Shown here: positions 1 to 10,375 of the stretch, one piece after another
Layout: each line of letters opens with the position of its first letter
How positions within the stretch are numbered: position 1 is the stretch's first letter
Source: Morella rubra
Taxonomy: Eukaryota > Streptophyta > Magnoliopsida > Fagales > Myricaceae
Direction: 5' to 3'
Assembly (NCBI GenBank): GCA_003952965.2
Contig: CM025852.1
Location: 124,001-188,000, forward strand
Length of the DNA: 64,000 nucleotides
Made by a program: the position numbers and the translations under genes
Notes under the pieces: generated by a model
Seen by the model: the letters and a program-made list of their open reading frames with translations, nothing else
The model's database searches: none
Told to the model about the DNA's origin: nothing

Positions 1-393
1 ATTTTTTCGATTCAAAGTAGAAACTTGTAATTTACTCACTCCTACCACATAAAATAACGTTCTGGAGGCGTCTAGAACCTCCCAGTCTGCCTTGTTCTTC
101 TGGACTTTCCTTAAACTCATCACCTTCTGCTCTTTCTCTGTTATTTCTCTTGCAGGTAGATGGACGAAGATTCAAGTGGGATTGTTTGATTTTACACTCA
201 ATTACAGTTTCGTATCGCTGCTGCTGCTGCTGCTTTGTTTTGGTGCTGCAGTATAGGGAAAGAGTGAGAAAGTGAAAAAAGAGTGCCTATTTTGTTATAT
301 ATGCTGAAGTCTAAGTTAGAGATAAGGCCCAGCGGTAGAGGTAGTGCTTGTGACTGTTTGAAAACAGCACAAGAAGAGAGAAGCTTTTCATAG
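1..393. other. 5' flank of the HAPLESS 8-like gene
   Basis: No gene is supported here. The stretch precedes the likely HAP8 start codon and probably holds its promoter and 5' UTR. A short GCT trinucleotide run (six units) lies at 217-234. Part of it (about 265-345) loosely resembles 455-594 (shared words such as 'gcctat', 'gtctaag' and 'cccagcgg'), so it may itself be a low-quality copy of nearby DNA. Confidence 0.5.
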
Positions 394-3300
394 ATGTTAT
401 CCATTGAAAACTCTCCACCAGATCCCTCATGCCCTCGCGATATTCCCCAGCTGAAAAAGTGAGAATAAAGAGTAGTGTCCAGGCCAATTTGATGCCTATC
501 TGTTACTTTGTTTTTTCATAATATGCTCGAAAGTCTAAGAAGTTCCAGAGTTACAAGAGTCCAAGGCCCCAGCGGATGGAGAGAGGCTAGTGAATCATCT
601 GCCGAACTTTTTTACCGTTCTTCTTGGGTCATCCCTAACTTCTATCCTATTGATCTGTCTTATTAAAATCTACTTATTTTTTATGTAGTTGCTTTTCTTG
701 TTTGATGTTGCGGGTAATTTCATGTCTCTTCACTCATGATAATCCTCCAAGAGCTTCCCTTGGAGGGATGTTGGCTACCCCACTTGCAATCTGTACTTGT
801 CCTAAGCATATATATCATGCTTCACACTTCAGGCTTTTCCTGCGTTTTCTAGATCATCGAATCTTCTTGTCACTTGGGTTTTTCTTGGCCGTTTGTCCAA
901 CCGTGATTCCCATTCTAGAGTCAACATACAATACAAGGATCTAAAAGTCTTCATCATCAGTTCAGTTACCTTTGGTTTTTGTCCGAAGTTAGGGTGTCCG
1001 AGTTATATATATTTGACGCATATACCTTGTGTCTTGAGCTTACGAGATTTGCAGTGAATTGATTACAGGTCATCATATGATTAACAAAAACCAATGGTTT
1101 CTACTGCAGGGATTATGTTTTTACTGCCCGAAGCAAGGATATCAAGACGAATTGGCCTTTTTCTTCGAAAATTCTGCAGCTTTGCTTGAAACATGGCGTG
1201 AAGGACGCGTTGCCACCTTTTCAGCCTCTTGATTTATTGAGGAACCAATCCTTTCAGAGATGTTTGGTTGAACGTGGTACACCTGAGAATAGGAACTTGA
1301 GCAATTGTGATGGAGAGCATTCTGGGCCTAACGATCATGCAGAATTAGACTTGGCCAAAAACGCCCACTTGAACCAGAAGTCTGCACAAGCCCTATTTGA
1401 TGACACCCCACCTCCTAAATTCTCCATAAGGTTATCTCTCTCTCCCTTTCTGTTACTTAGATGTTTTTGTCACTGCTCTCTCTAACTGCTGCTTTTTCTC
1501 TCTTGGTTGTGGTGATGATCTCGAAAGTTCTCCCATTTTAAGACTAAGAGCTTGTTGAGTCAGATCCAGAGTTACAACTTGCTTGTGGATCAGTCCAGCA
1601 CGGGGCCTGACTCAGGATACCCGTCTTGTCTCTATTTTTAATCGTTGATGGAGATTTTGCTTTGATTTGGCTAGTGAAGTTGTTCATCTGCCGAACTTTT
1701 TTACCGTTCTTCTTGGGTCATCCCTAACTTCTATCCTATTGATCTGTCTTATTAAAATCTACTTATTTTTTATGTAGTTGCTTTTCTTGTTTGATGTTGC
1801 GGGTAATTTCATGTCTCTTCACTCATGATAATCCTCCAAGAGCTTCCCTTGGAGGGATGTTGGCTACCCCACTTGCAATCTGTACTTGTCCTAAGCATAT
1901 ATATCATGCTTCACACTTCAGGCTTTTCCTGCGTTTTCTAGATCATCGAATCTTCTTGTCACTTGGGTTTTTCTTGGCCGTTTGTCCAACCGTGATTCCC
2001 ATTCTAGAGTCAACATACAATACAAGGATCTAAAAGTCTTCATCATCAGTTCAGTTACCTTTGGTTTTTGTCCGAAGTTAGGGTGTCCGAGTTATATATA
2101 TTTGACGCATATACCTTGTGTCTTGAGCTTACGAGATTTGCAGTGAATTGATTACAGGTCATCATATGATTAACAAAAACCAATGGTTTCTACTGCAGGG
2201 ATTATGTTTTTACTGCCCGAAGCAAGGATATCAAGACGAATTGGCCTTTTTCTTCGAAAATTCTGCAGCTTTGCTTGAAACATGGCGTGAAGGACGCGTT
2301 GCCACCTTTTCAGCCTCTTGATTTATTGAGGAACCAATCCTTTCAGAGATGTTTGGTTGAACGTGGTACACCTGAGAATAGGAACTTGAGCAATTGTGAT
2401 GGAGAGCATTCTGGGCCTAACGATCATGCAGAATTAGACTTGGCCAAAAACGCCCACTTGAACCAGAAGTCTGCACAAGCTTGCATAGAGACAACTTCAT
2501 GTAGGTCTGAAGGGGAAAATGATTTCCCATCCACAACAACAAGTGTTACTCAATCTGATATAGAGTCACTTCCCACTAACAGGCTGTCTAGCTCACGCTT
2601 AGACTCTGACACCTTGCCTGAAGCCTCAGTTGAAGTTGAAGCTGCAGGTCTTGCTTCGGCCCACAAGACTGAGAGCACAACCCGAGCTTCTGGTAAGAAG
2701 TGCAGGTTGGTTGTGAAATTCGGTGCGAACTCTGATCGTAGCTCGACCGAGGATCTCGCTTCGAATTCTAGTAACTTAACAGAATTAACAATGACTTCAA
2801 AGATATGCCCTGTTTGCAAAACTTTCTCATCATCCTCGAACACCACCTTGAATGCTCATATTGATCAGTGCCTTTCTGTGGAGTCAGCTCCGAAGTGGAT
2901 GGCTGATTCTAAACTAACGAAGCATAGAATTAAGCCAAGGAAGACGAGATTAATGGTGGATATCTATGCTGCAGCAGCAAGGTGCACGCTAGAAGACCTT
3001 GATAGAAGAAATGGTACAAACTGGGCCACTGTTTCAAGCTTGGCTATGCGGGATAACGACAAGTGTGAGATGCCTGCTGAAGGGAAGAAGCAAAGAATTT
3101 TGCCCGTTCACACTGCAGACACTAGCAATGTGGGTGCAGTCTATATTGATGCCACTGGCACCAAACTTCGGATTTTATCCAAGTTGAATGATGCACCATC
3201 AGTGTCTCAATTGGGGGAGGATCTTGGAACAAGGAAACCTTCGAAAGGCGGTAAAGGAAGTAAATTCCTTTTAACCAAAAAGAGAAAACGCCGTGCATCC

Positions 3301-6300
3301 AGACATCACAAGTATTTCAAACTTGCTCAGCAAAGCAAAAAAAATTTCTCTCACAAGTCCCATTCACCTCAGGTACACTGCTCTTGCTTTCTACATCTAC
3401 GTGCTTTCCCCCTTTGGTCTAATTCACATTTTTCATCTCTTCAATGACTGCTTTTTTTCACTTTAGAGACTAGAGATAATCTACACACGGTTGTTTGTCT
3501 CAAAAGGTAACCACGAATTTGAGCATATGTCTTTCCGGCTGATTTACATGTATAAATGCCAATAAAAAGCTTAAAGATGGCAAATATCGTAGTGAAGACA
3601 TGTTAATTGCAGTGTTCTCAATCTTATCGGATGGATATGCTTGGTGCTTATTCTTGTTTGGTTAATTTCTCAAATTAATCCTGAGGATGAGCTAAATGCT
3701 AGAGCAATAAGAGTACTTGAAACTTTTTTTTTTCTCAAGCCACTCTTTTTGTATGCAATTCCTGTAACCCATCTTTGTTTGTTTTTCTTTTTCATTTTTT
3801 CCCATTTCTATTACGAATTTAAGACATATTTTGGTTGCGTTATTGGTAGCCTTAATATTCAGCTGTATCCCGTTTTGATGTTTTGTTAAACAGGTTTTTG
3901 TCGGTCAGGGAATCTATCATGGGGTAGAAGAGAGGTGTGAGAAGAAGGAACATGAAATAAAGAAGCAAGTTAAACCCAGTGATTCAGGCAATTTAAGACA
4001 ATGGGTATGCTCCAAGAGAACAGGAGTTGCAAAAAAGGTCAATAGAAAAGACAACAATCAGCCTGTTGAGAGTGATCAATTTTGTTTTGGTGATCATCCT
4101 CTTATGGAGAGAAGCCAGATATCAAAACTTACAAATGTATCTCCAATTTCTTCTCCTGGAAACACTGAAAGAATGAATCCATTTTTTGAAGCTCAAGCTA
4201 GTGACAAGAGGGAGCAATCCCCTGGGCGAAAGACAGTTGGAAGTCCCTTGTCCGGAACCAGGAGCAGTGACAGTGTTGAGAGGTCCCTTCCACCAATGAA
4301 CGGAAACATCAATCAGTTGGGCAAAAACAGCAACTCTATTTGTGATGGTTGTGCGTTGAATCCTCCAAAGTCTACTGGAGCTTGTGTATCTTTGTTGAGC
4401 AGCAAGTTGGATGATATTGCTGCTGGCCCAAACCATAATTCTGTTATTTCTCTCTCTGCTAGCACAGATTCACCTGGGAGTCATCCTTCCTTAACATCAA
4501 AAGCTATGAAAGTCTCCTCTTTGAGGAGAAATGGATTGGCTGTCAGAAGTAGATCATCGGCAATCAAATCTGGAGCGGATGTAATGAAGAAGTGTTCAGC
4601 CTTTAAGACTTCTCAGGTGCATCTTATTGCAGAAATAGGAGATGAAGTAGCGGCCTGGTATTCTGAAGCTAATCAGCAACATGATTCGATACCAAATCAC
4701 ATGGGAAATCATTCTGGAAGAGAACATATATCTGACAAAGTGTCTCTTGGTAGTAGCACTGTACAAAAAGTCAAACGAGATAGAGACGCAATCAGTATGT
4801 CTGGAAGGCAGGAAGCTATGGCTTTAAAGAGTTCACAGTTAGCTCCTCAGTGTTATGGAAGTGATGAAGGTGGTTATATGGATTTTTCTGTTAAAGTTTG
4901 CGATGATTTCCTGGACAAGGTTAATGGATCTGAATCTGCTAGAAAAGAGATTTGGGTCCATGGGGAGGATGTTGTTGCTGAACCAGTAATCAAAGAAGCT
5001 GTTCGCGAGGGTGATACAAGTGTGTGTCAATCTGTAGATCCTGAACTACATCACAAGCTGGGTAATAGTACTGAGACCAGGTCCAACTTGGTAGGAGCAA
5101 TTGAAGATTATAGAGGGCGTCTATGTGGAGCTGAAGCACCGAGAGGCCCAACTAAGCCTACTCTAGTGGATGGACAAGAGATGTATTGTGCTGATGAAGC
5201 AGGCAATGACTTTATTGGGCAAAGTGGTCGTATCAGGGAGGATATGGATAGTGACGTTGGGCAGAGAAACTTCTCGGCAGAGGTAGATCCAATACCCATT
5301 CCTGGGCCACCAGGATCATTTTTGCCTAGTCCTCGGGGCATGGGCTCAGAAGATCTTCAAGGGAACTCATCATTAACCACTAGCCGTGTTCAATCTTCTC
5401 AAGATCAGCGTGATTTTATTGATGGTGATTCATCAGATTCTCCTATTTCTGCGATGTCAACTATCTCTAATTCCCCAGTGGCTGGATACGATCAGAAGTA
5501 TCCCAGCCCATTATCATCTGTCGGACCTCAATCTGTTCAAGACAAGATGAGGTCAGGCTTCTCTGGTGGTGATATTGAGCCTTCAGCAGAAAGTGCTGAT
5601 GTAGCTCCACAGACGACCTATATAGGAGTAGATCGGCTTACTTTTGATAGGGAGAGTTGCAAAGTTAATAAGATCCCTACTGAAAAGGGACCTCTCAGTT
5701 TCAGAAGTGATGAGCCATGCTGTTGTCAAAGGAAGGAGAGAACTTCTCATGGTCTTGCATTGAATTATCAAGAATCGCAGCTATTAAAGCGAAGGGCAGT
5801 AGCTTCTGCGTCAATGCCTACCATGGGCAAGCAAAAGGGTTGCAATCTGAACACAAGACCTTGCCATTTTGATCCGAGGCCTGAAATATTTTCTCCGAGC
5901 AGTTGCCCAAGTTCAAATTCTGAAAAGTTTATTCCCCACATCAGGAAGTCCCCTGTGGGTACAGTTCCTTTGAAGGATTCCCCAGATGCAGTAGTGACGT
6001 TTCCAGGTCACCGTAGTTGTGATTCTGCTAGTCCAACTGCTTCTAATCCCGTACTCAGGCTGATGGGGAAGAACTTGATGGTGGTCAACAAAGATGAAGA
6101 TGCATCAATGCCCCTAGAGCAGACCCAACCACAACCCCATCTCAATGCTCTAACTCCAAGGTTTCAAACATTTTCTGAAGTCTCTTGTGTAAATATCCAA
6201 CCTCAGGTCTACCATCCCTATCATCATATGGTCCCTCAAATAGGCCAGGATTCACATTCAGTGGGACACTGTTCGGATGAAAGGTTGTCAAACAGTTTCA

Positions 6301-6935
6301 GAAGCCATGCTACACCCAATGCACCACAAACGCTTACACGAGCACCAGTAGGGTTGTTTCCACACCTGCACAAGGATGGTGATTTTGTTGCTTTAATGGA
6401 GGCTCGTGAATATGAAGGTCACCACAATGTACCAGCTCAACAGAATAAGTCTAACAACAGACCAAATGGGGCACAAACATATAAAATGGAGAAATTTTTA
6501 ACTGTTCCCGACTGCCAGAAGATGATGAGTGGTCATCCTGCAGCCAATTACCATAGAGAAATTATCATCATAGATGACATTCCGGATAGTGAGACTCATT
6601 TGACCACTGAAGTGACGAAGTACTCTGGAGGGTTGAGGGAAAGCCAAGTAGTTTCATCTGGCATTACAATCCCAATATTGCCGAGCCACAACTCAAGACA
6701 TGTGAATCCTTTCTCTTATTATCAGTCATGGGACCCTACTCTTGTTGGTGAATTACCAGCTGTGCACAAAGCCGGCTTTCATGCAAGCCCCTCCAGAGGA
6801 TCTAATGCAAGTTCTGCTAGATGGAGTTGTACTTCAGAAGATTCTGGTGGGCCGCAGCGAAGCCCCTTCTTTGCTGTGTCACCATCAACAGGTCACCTGA
6901 GGTCTGCATTGTATAATTTTCCAAGCTTGAGGTAG
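394..6935 (+). CDS. HAP8: HAPLESS 8-like protein with a UBZ-type zinc finger; exon 1 disrupted
   Basis: The likely start is ATG at 394 (MLSIENSPPDPS...), but that frame stops after about 21 codons at 457-459. The proper end of exon 1 (LFDDTPPPKFSIR, then a GT donor) lies at about 1392-1430, on the far side of a repeat of exon 2. Exon 2 is 2199-3372 (begins DYVFTARSKDIKTNWPFS after a CTGCAG acceptor). Exon 3 is 3894-6935, in frame with exon 2, and contains RQWVCSKRTG. Exon 2 carries one Cys2-His-Cys finger (CPVC...H...C, about 2799-2873) of UBZ type. The rest is long, low-complexity and Ser-rich, with no other domain that I recognise. Arabidopsis HAP8 (At5g56250) was named from a gametophyte/fertility screen; its molecular role is unknown. 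Exons 2 and 3 are open for about 1400 residues, so the gene is probably functional and the 5' break may be an assembly fault. Confidence 0.8.
455..594 (+). other. Deletion-riddled copy of exon 1 end and intron 1 of the HAP8-like gene
   Basis: This stretch shares ordered words with 1391-1684, for example 'atttgatg', 'ctgttactt', 'ccagagttacaa' and 'ggctagtgaa', but with many small gaps between them. It sits where exon 1 should continue, and it introduces the stop that breaks the reading frame. It looks like a poorly corrected long read or a decayed duplicate. Confidence 0.55.
595..1391 (+). repeat. Direct repeat, copy a (intron 1 end and exon 2 start of the HAP8-like gene)
   Basis: This 797-bp stretch appears identical to 1684-2480 (offset 1089). 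It holds the 3' end of intron 1, the acceptor at about 1109 and the first 280 bases of exon 2. It then runs straight into the last bases of exon 1 at 1392, an order that cannot be spliced into a normal message. Confidence 0.9.
1684..2480 (+). repeat. Direct repeat, copy b (native intron 1 end and exon 2 start)
   Basis: This is the second copy of the 797-bp repeat. It continues into the rest of exon 2 and is therefore the copy that belongs to the working gene. Confidence 0.9.
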
Positions 6936-8555
6936 CGGAAAGTTCGGTTTTGGGATGGGCCATTTGTGCCTGTGGTCACAAACCAGGTTTTGCTTTGTAG
7001 TTACAACACTATCTTCAGTTGCTCATAGACCACTGATTGGCAGAAACTTTCTGGGATATCCCAAAAATGAGGGCAATTGATCAAAGATGAAACCTTCACA
7101 CAAGTTTGGGTGTTAAAATCTCAGCTTGAGCTGGTATATAGCTTAACGTACAGAGTTGGTAAAAAAATTATGCAGCTTTTGAGGCCTTCTTTGCTTAGGC
7201 AATTGAAGCCATCCAGAGACCTGAAAATGTACAACTGAGCCATGAATAATATTTCACGAGGAACCTTGGCTTTAAGTCAATGGAGTTGAGCATCCCTTTG
7301 AGGAAATGGAAAATCTTTTGTTTTTTCCCCGCGATAAATTTTGTTTAGTTCGAGCTGCCTTGTGATCATGTGTTTTTACCTTCTAATTTCATACCAATAT
7401 TTATTTTGGTCTTTAGATCAATTGCGACAATGCTTTGATTATTTAGATCTGTGAACTATTTGCTGTTAGATTCCGTGACCGACCAAACCATATTGTGCTT
7501 CCTTCATTTTTTTTTATTCAAAGAAAAAGCAGCAACATCGAATTCGAAGCAGAATTAGAAGGTTGTAACCTGTTTGGAGAAACAGCATCAATCTAGGTGT
7601 TTAGAGCGATGGCCCAGGAAAGTTTACCTTGTATTAATTTGAGCTTAAGCATAGCTCAACATATATCTAAGTTACCCTGGGTCTCTAATCGTGGTAAAGC
7701 CAAAAATGAAGTTGATAAAAATACTGATCTCATACGGTTTGTCTTGTGATCGGACTCCCAGTAATTCTAATCCCAGTTTGCGTCGTTGTATCTGTTTTAT
7801 TATGTTGCCTTGTTGAGATCACCTTGCTGTTTCCTTGTGTGTATGGATGGCGGCAATGCTTTTAGAGATTCGTGATGGGAGAGAACTGAGGGTCAGAGTC
7901 ATGCTTATTTGCTGACAGTAATTTATTGGTGAGAGCTGAGAGTGACTGCAACTTATGGTTCATATGGGTTTTAGGCATGTATTTGAACCCCACTATTCAG
8001 GAGTATATCATAGAGTGAATAAAAATTTCCAGGCAATCTTCTTGAGATATGTACCCCGGTGAGGAGAGGAGAGGAGAAAAAAGAAAATACAACTCTAGTC
8101 ACATTTGAATCCGCTCCTAGCTAGTAGCAGATAAATTAAGGAGCGATAAACACATGCACATGCAGAGACACGTACAGTCGAGCCGCAGTGTACTGTCAAT
8201 CTTCTCCTTATTATGTTTCTCCGATACCCGTGTTGAGAGAAAAGGGTACGCCATTTACATTGGTGCGGGGTATCGTGGGGTCTGCCAAGACGTCATATAT
8301 ATGCGTACAGGGAAGATTCGAAGAAGGACGGCCCCCCATCTTGAAACGAAAATCTATGAAAGAGTTTCTGTGGTTTTTCATCTACTCTGAGGTTTAATTT
8401 ATTTCTTTGTATGTTTGCATATTTACAGAGATCTAGTCTCTAGATCTTAAAAATGCGAAGAACGGCTATGCTGCCTCTATATGTACTCAGGACTGATCAT
8501 AAGCATGCATGAACGTCTAGCTGACCATGAGATATAGCCGTTAAGGAAAGCAGCG

Positions 8556-8594
<39 letters not shown>

Positions 8595-10375
8595 GTCACA
8601 TACACGAGTAACACGAGTCTCAAAAGAAAGGTACAAAGCAACAAAAAGAAAAACAAAATGGCAGTCGCGTAATTGCGTTCGAAATATCTTTGTGGATCAC
8701 CACTGGCACTCCCTGTTTTGCTGCATGCGCTGTGCGCTATATAAAACGACTTCCTTTCCAACCATAATTAATGAAGCACTCGCTTTTTGTCGTTTAAAAA
8801 ATTGGGGTTTAGGCAAATGGATGGAACGTGGGGATGTACGCCTTGCATGGTGAAAGCTGGACACCCTTCCAAACACGTCACTCTTTTTACAAAGAGGGAT
8901 TGCTCTATTTCTGCAATGGTGGGCCATCATCTCTCTTGTCTCTCTTCTCGATTCCTCTCACTTTATTATTAGCCTTTCAAAAGTTCAAACTTTAAACCTT
9001 AAGAATTACAACAAAAAAGAAAAAAGAATGAAGCAGCAACCTTTCCCTTCAAAAATCTCATTATGATAAGTTGGTAACATTGACCATGACTCCTTTCCAC
9101 TGATTTCCATTGGAAAATTTGGCCCATTTATCCTGATGAGACGTACTTCAATTAAGTTCATTTGTCTTTTTTTTTTTACTCAAACCTTCAAGTCTTTTTG
9201 TTGATTGAAGTCCGAATCTCCAACCTATATCAATCGAGGCTTCATAGATTTTAACTTCTCCTTTTTATACCCTGCGTGAGCCAAGCTTAATCGTTTTCAG
9301 TTGGCTTAGATTACTTCTCTGATACCAAAGAGTGGAAGCAAAATACTGACAAAAGACCTATATGTATATATTATTGTATGGCTTCTCCTCTCCCTGTGCA
9401 CTGGTTTTGCTGAACATTACGCTTCATCCAAGGCCAAAATCTTCGAGTTTGAAACCCATATCTTTCCCCGCCTGGTTGATGCTAAAGATAAATTGCACGG
9501 AAAGCCATAACCTACGTCCTAAAATGTTACTTGTTAGGAGATGGGCCCAAGCGTAAGGATGGCTTGGCAAATGGCAATCCATATCACGGTAGTGCGGACT
9601 GGCCCATTACGATGGGAATTGACAACCGACAAAAGTTTTACGGTGGCCGTGATTTCCATTTGCGTTTCTCTCTCGTAATTTTTTGGATGGTCGAAGTTGG
9701 GACATATAGGAGTATCATCAATGACTACTAACACCTACCTAGACGACCATTCCCATTACCTACACAGAGTGCCTCATTATTGTTGTAGAGAAGCGACCAG
9801 GACAGTGCTTGACTTCGTTAGCCGCAACATATCTCTGGTCAACAACACTCCTTTTCTACTGGCAGTCTAGGCTCCGGACACCGCTCTCACTGCCTAGGAT
9901 GGAGCAGTGGTTTCTCCGATATATTTTGAGATCTTGCCGATTTATTTTTGACTTGGTTGTAGTTTGCTCCGGTTTCATCTCATGAAACTTGACTTAGAAT
10001 TAAAAAAAAAAAAAAAAAAACTTCCTAAGCGGAAGCACTTTTCGATCTCTTGAAACAAACAGCCGTTTGGAAACTACCACAATGGTTTTTATGTTTTTTT
10101 TTTCCTCGTTGATTAGAAAACAGATCAAGTTGCTGGTCGTAGGATAGTGTTTATATTCACTTGAACTTTCACATATAAAATTCAATGCAAGTTTTTAATT
10201 CATTGTCTTTGATCTACCTATCCCCATTGGAAGTTCCATTTGAACGGGTAGTGCTAGCATCTGCACAGCAATTTACGAACAAATATGCTAATTATACATC
10301 TGACTAACACGTGGTTACAGTGTTAACAAAACTGAGGTGCCCAAAGCAGGATTCATTGTCTTGATGAAGAGAACA
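6936..10375. other. Spacer between convergent HAP8-like and XTNX genes
   Basis: The first few hundred bases are the probable 3' UTR of the HAP8-like gene, and the last about 100-200 bases the 3' UTR of the XTNX gene. Between them I see no open frame with family resemblance. It holds a GA microsatellite at 8560-8591 and an A run at 10002-10020. No RNA gene was recognised. Confidence 0.6.
8560..8591. repeat. (GA)n microsatellite
   Basis: Sixteen GA dinucleotides in a row, likely length-polymorphic. Confidence 0.95.

Noticed and set aside
702..944. 80-residue open frame, repeated at 1791-2033
   Set aside because: It lies in intron 1 of the HAP8-like gene and is duplicated only because the 797-bp repeat includes it. 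It shows no family resemblance.
8154..8397. Overlapping 70-80-residue frames
   Set aside because: No homology that I recognise, no splice context, and length expected by chance.
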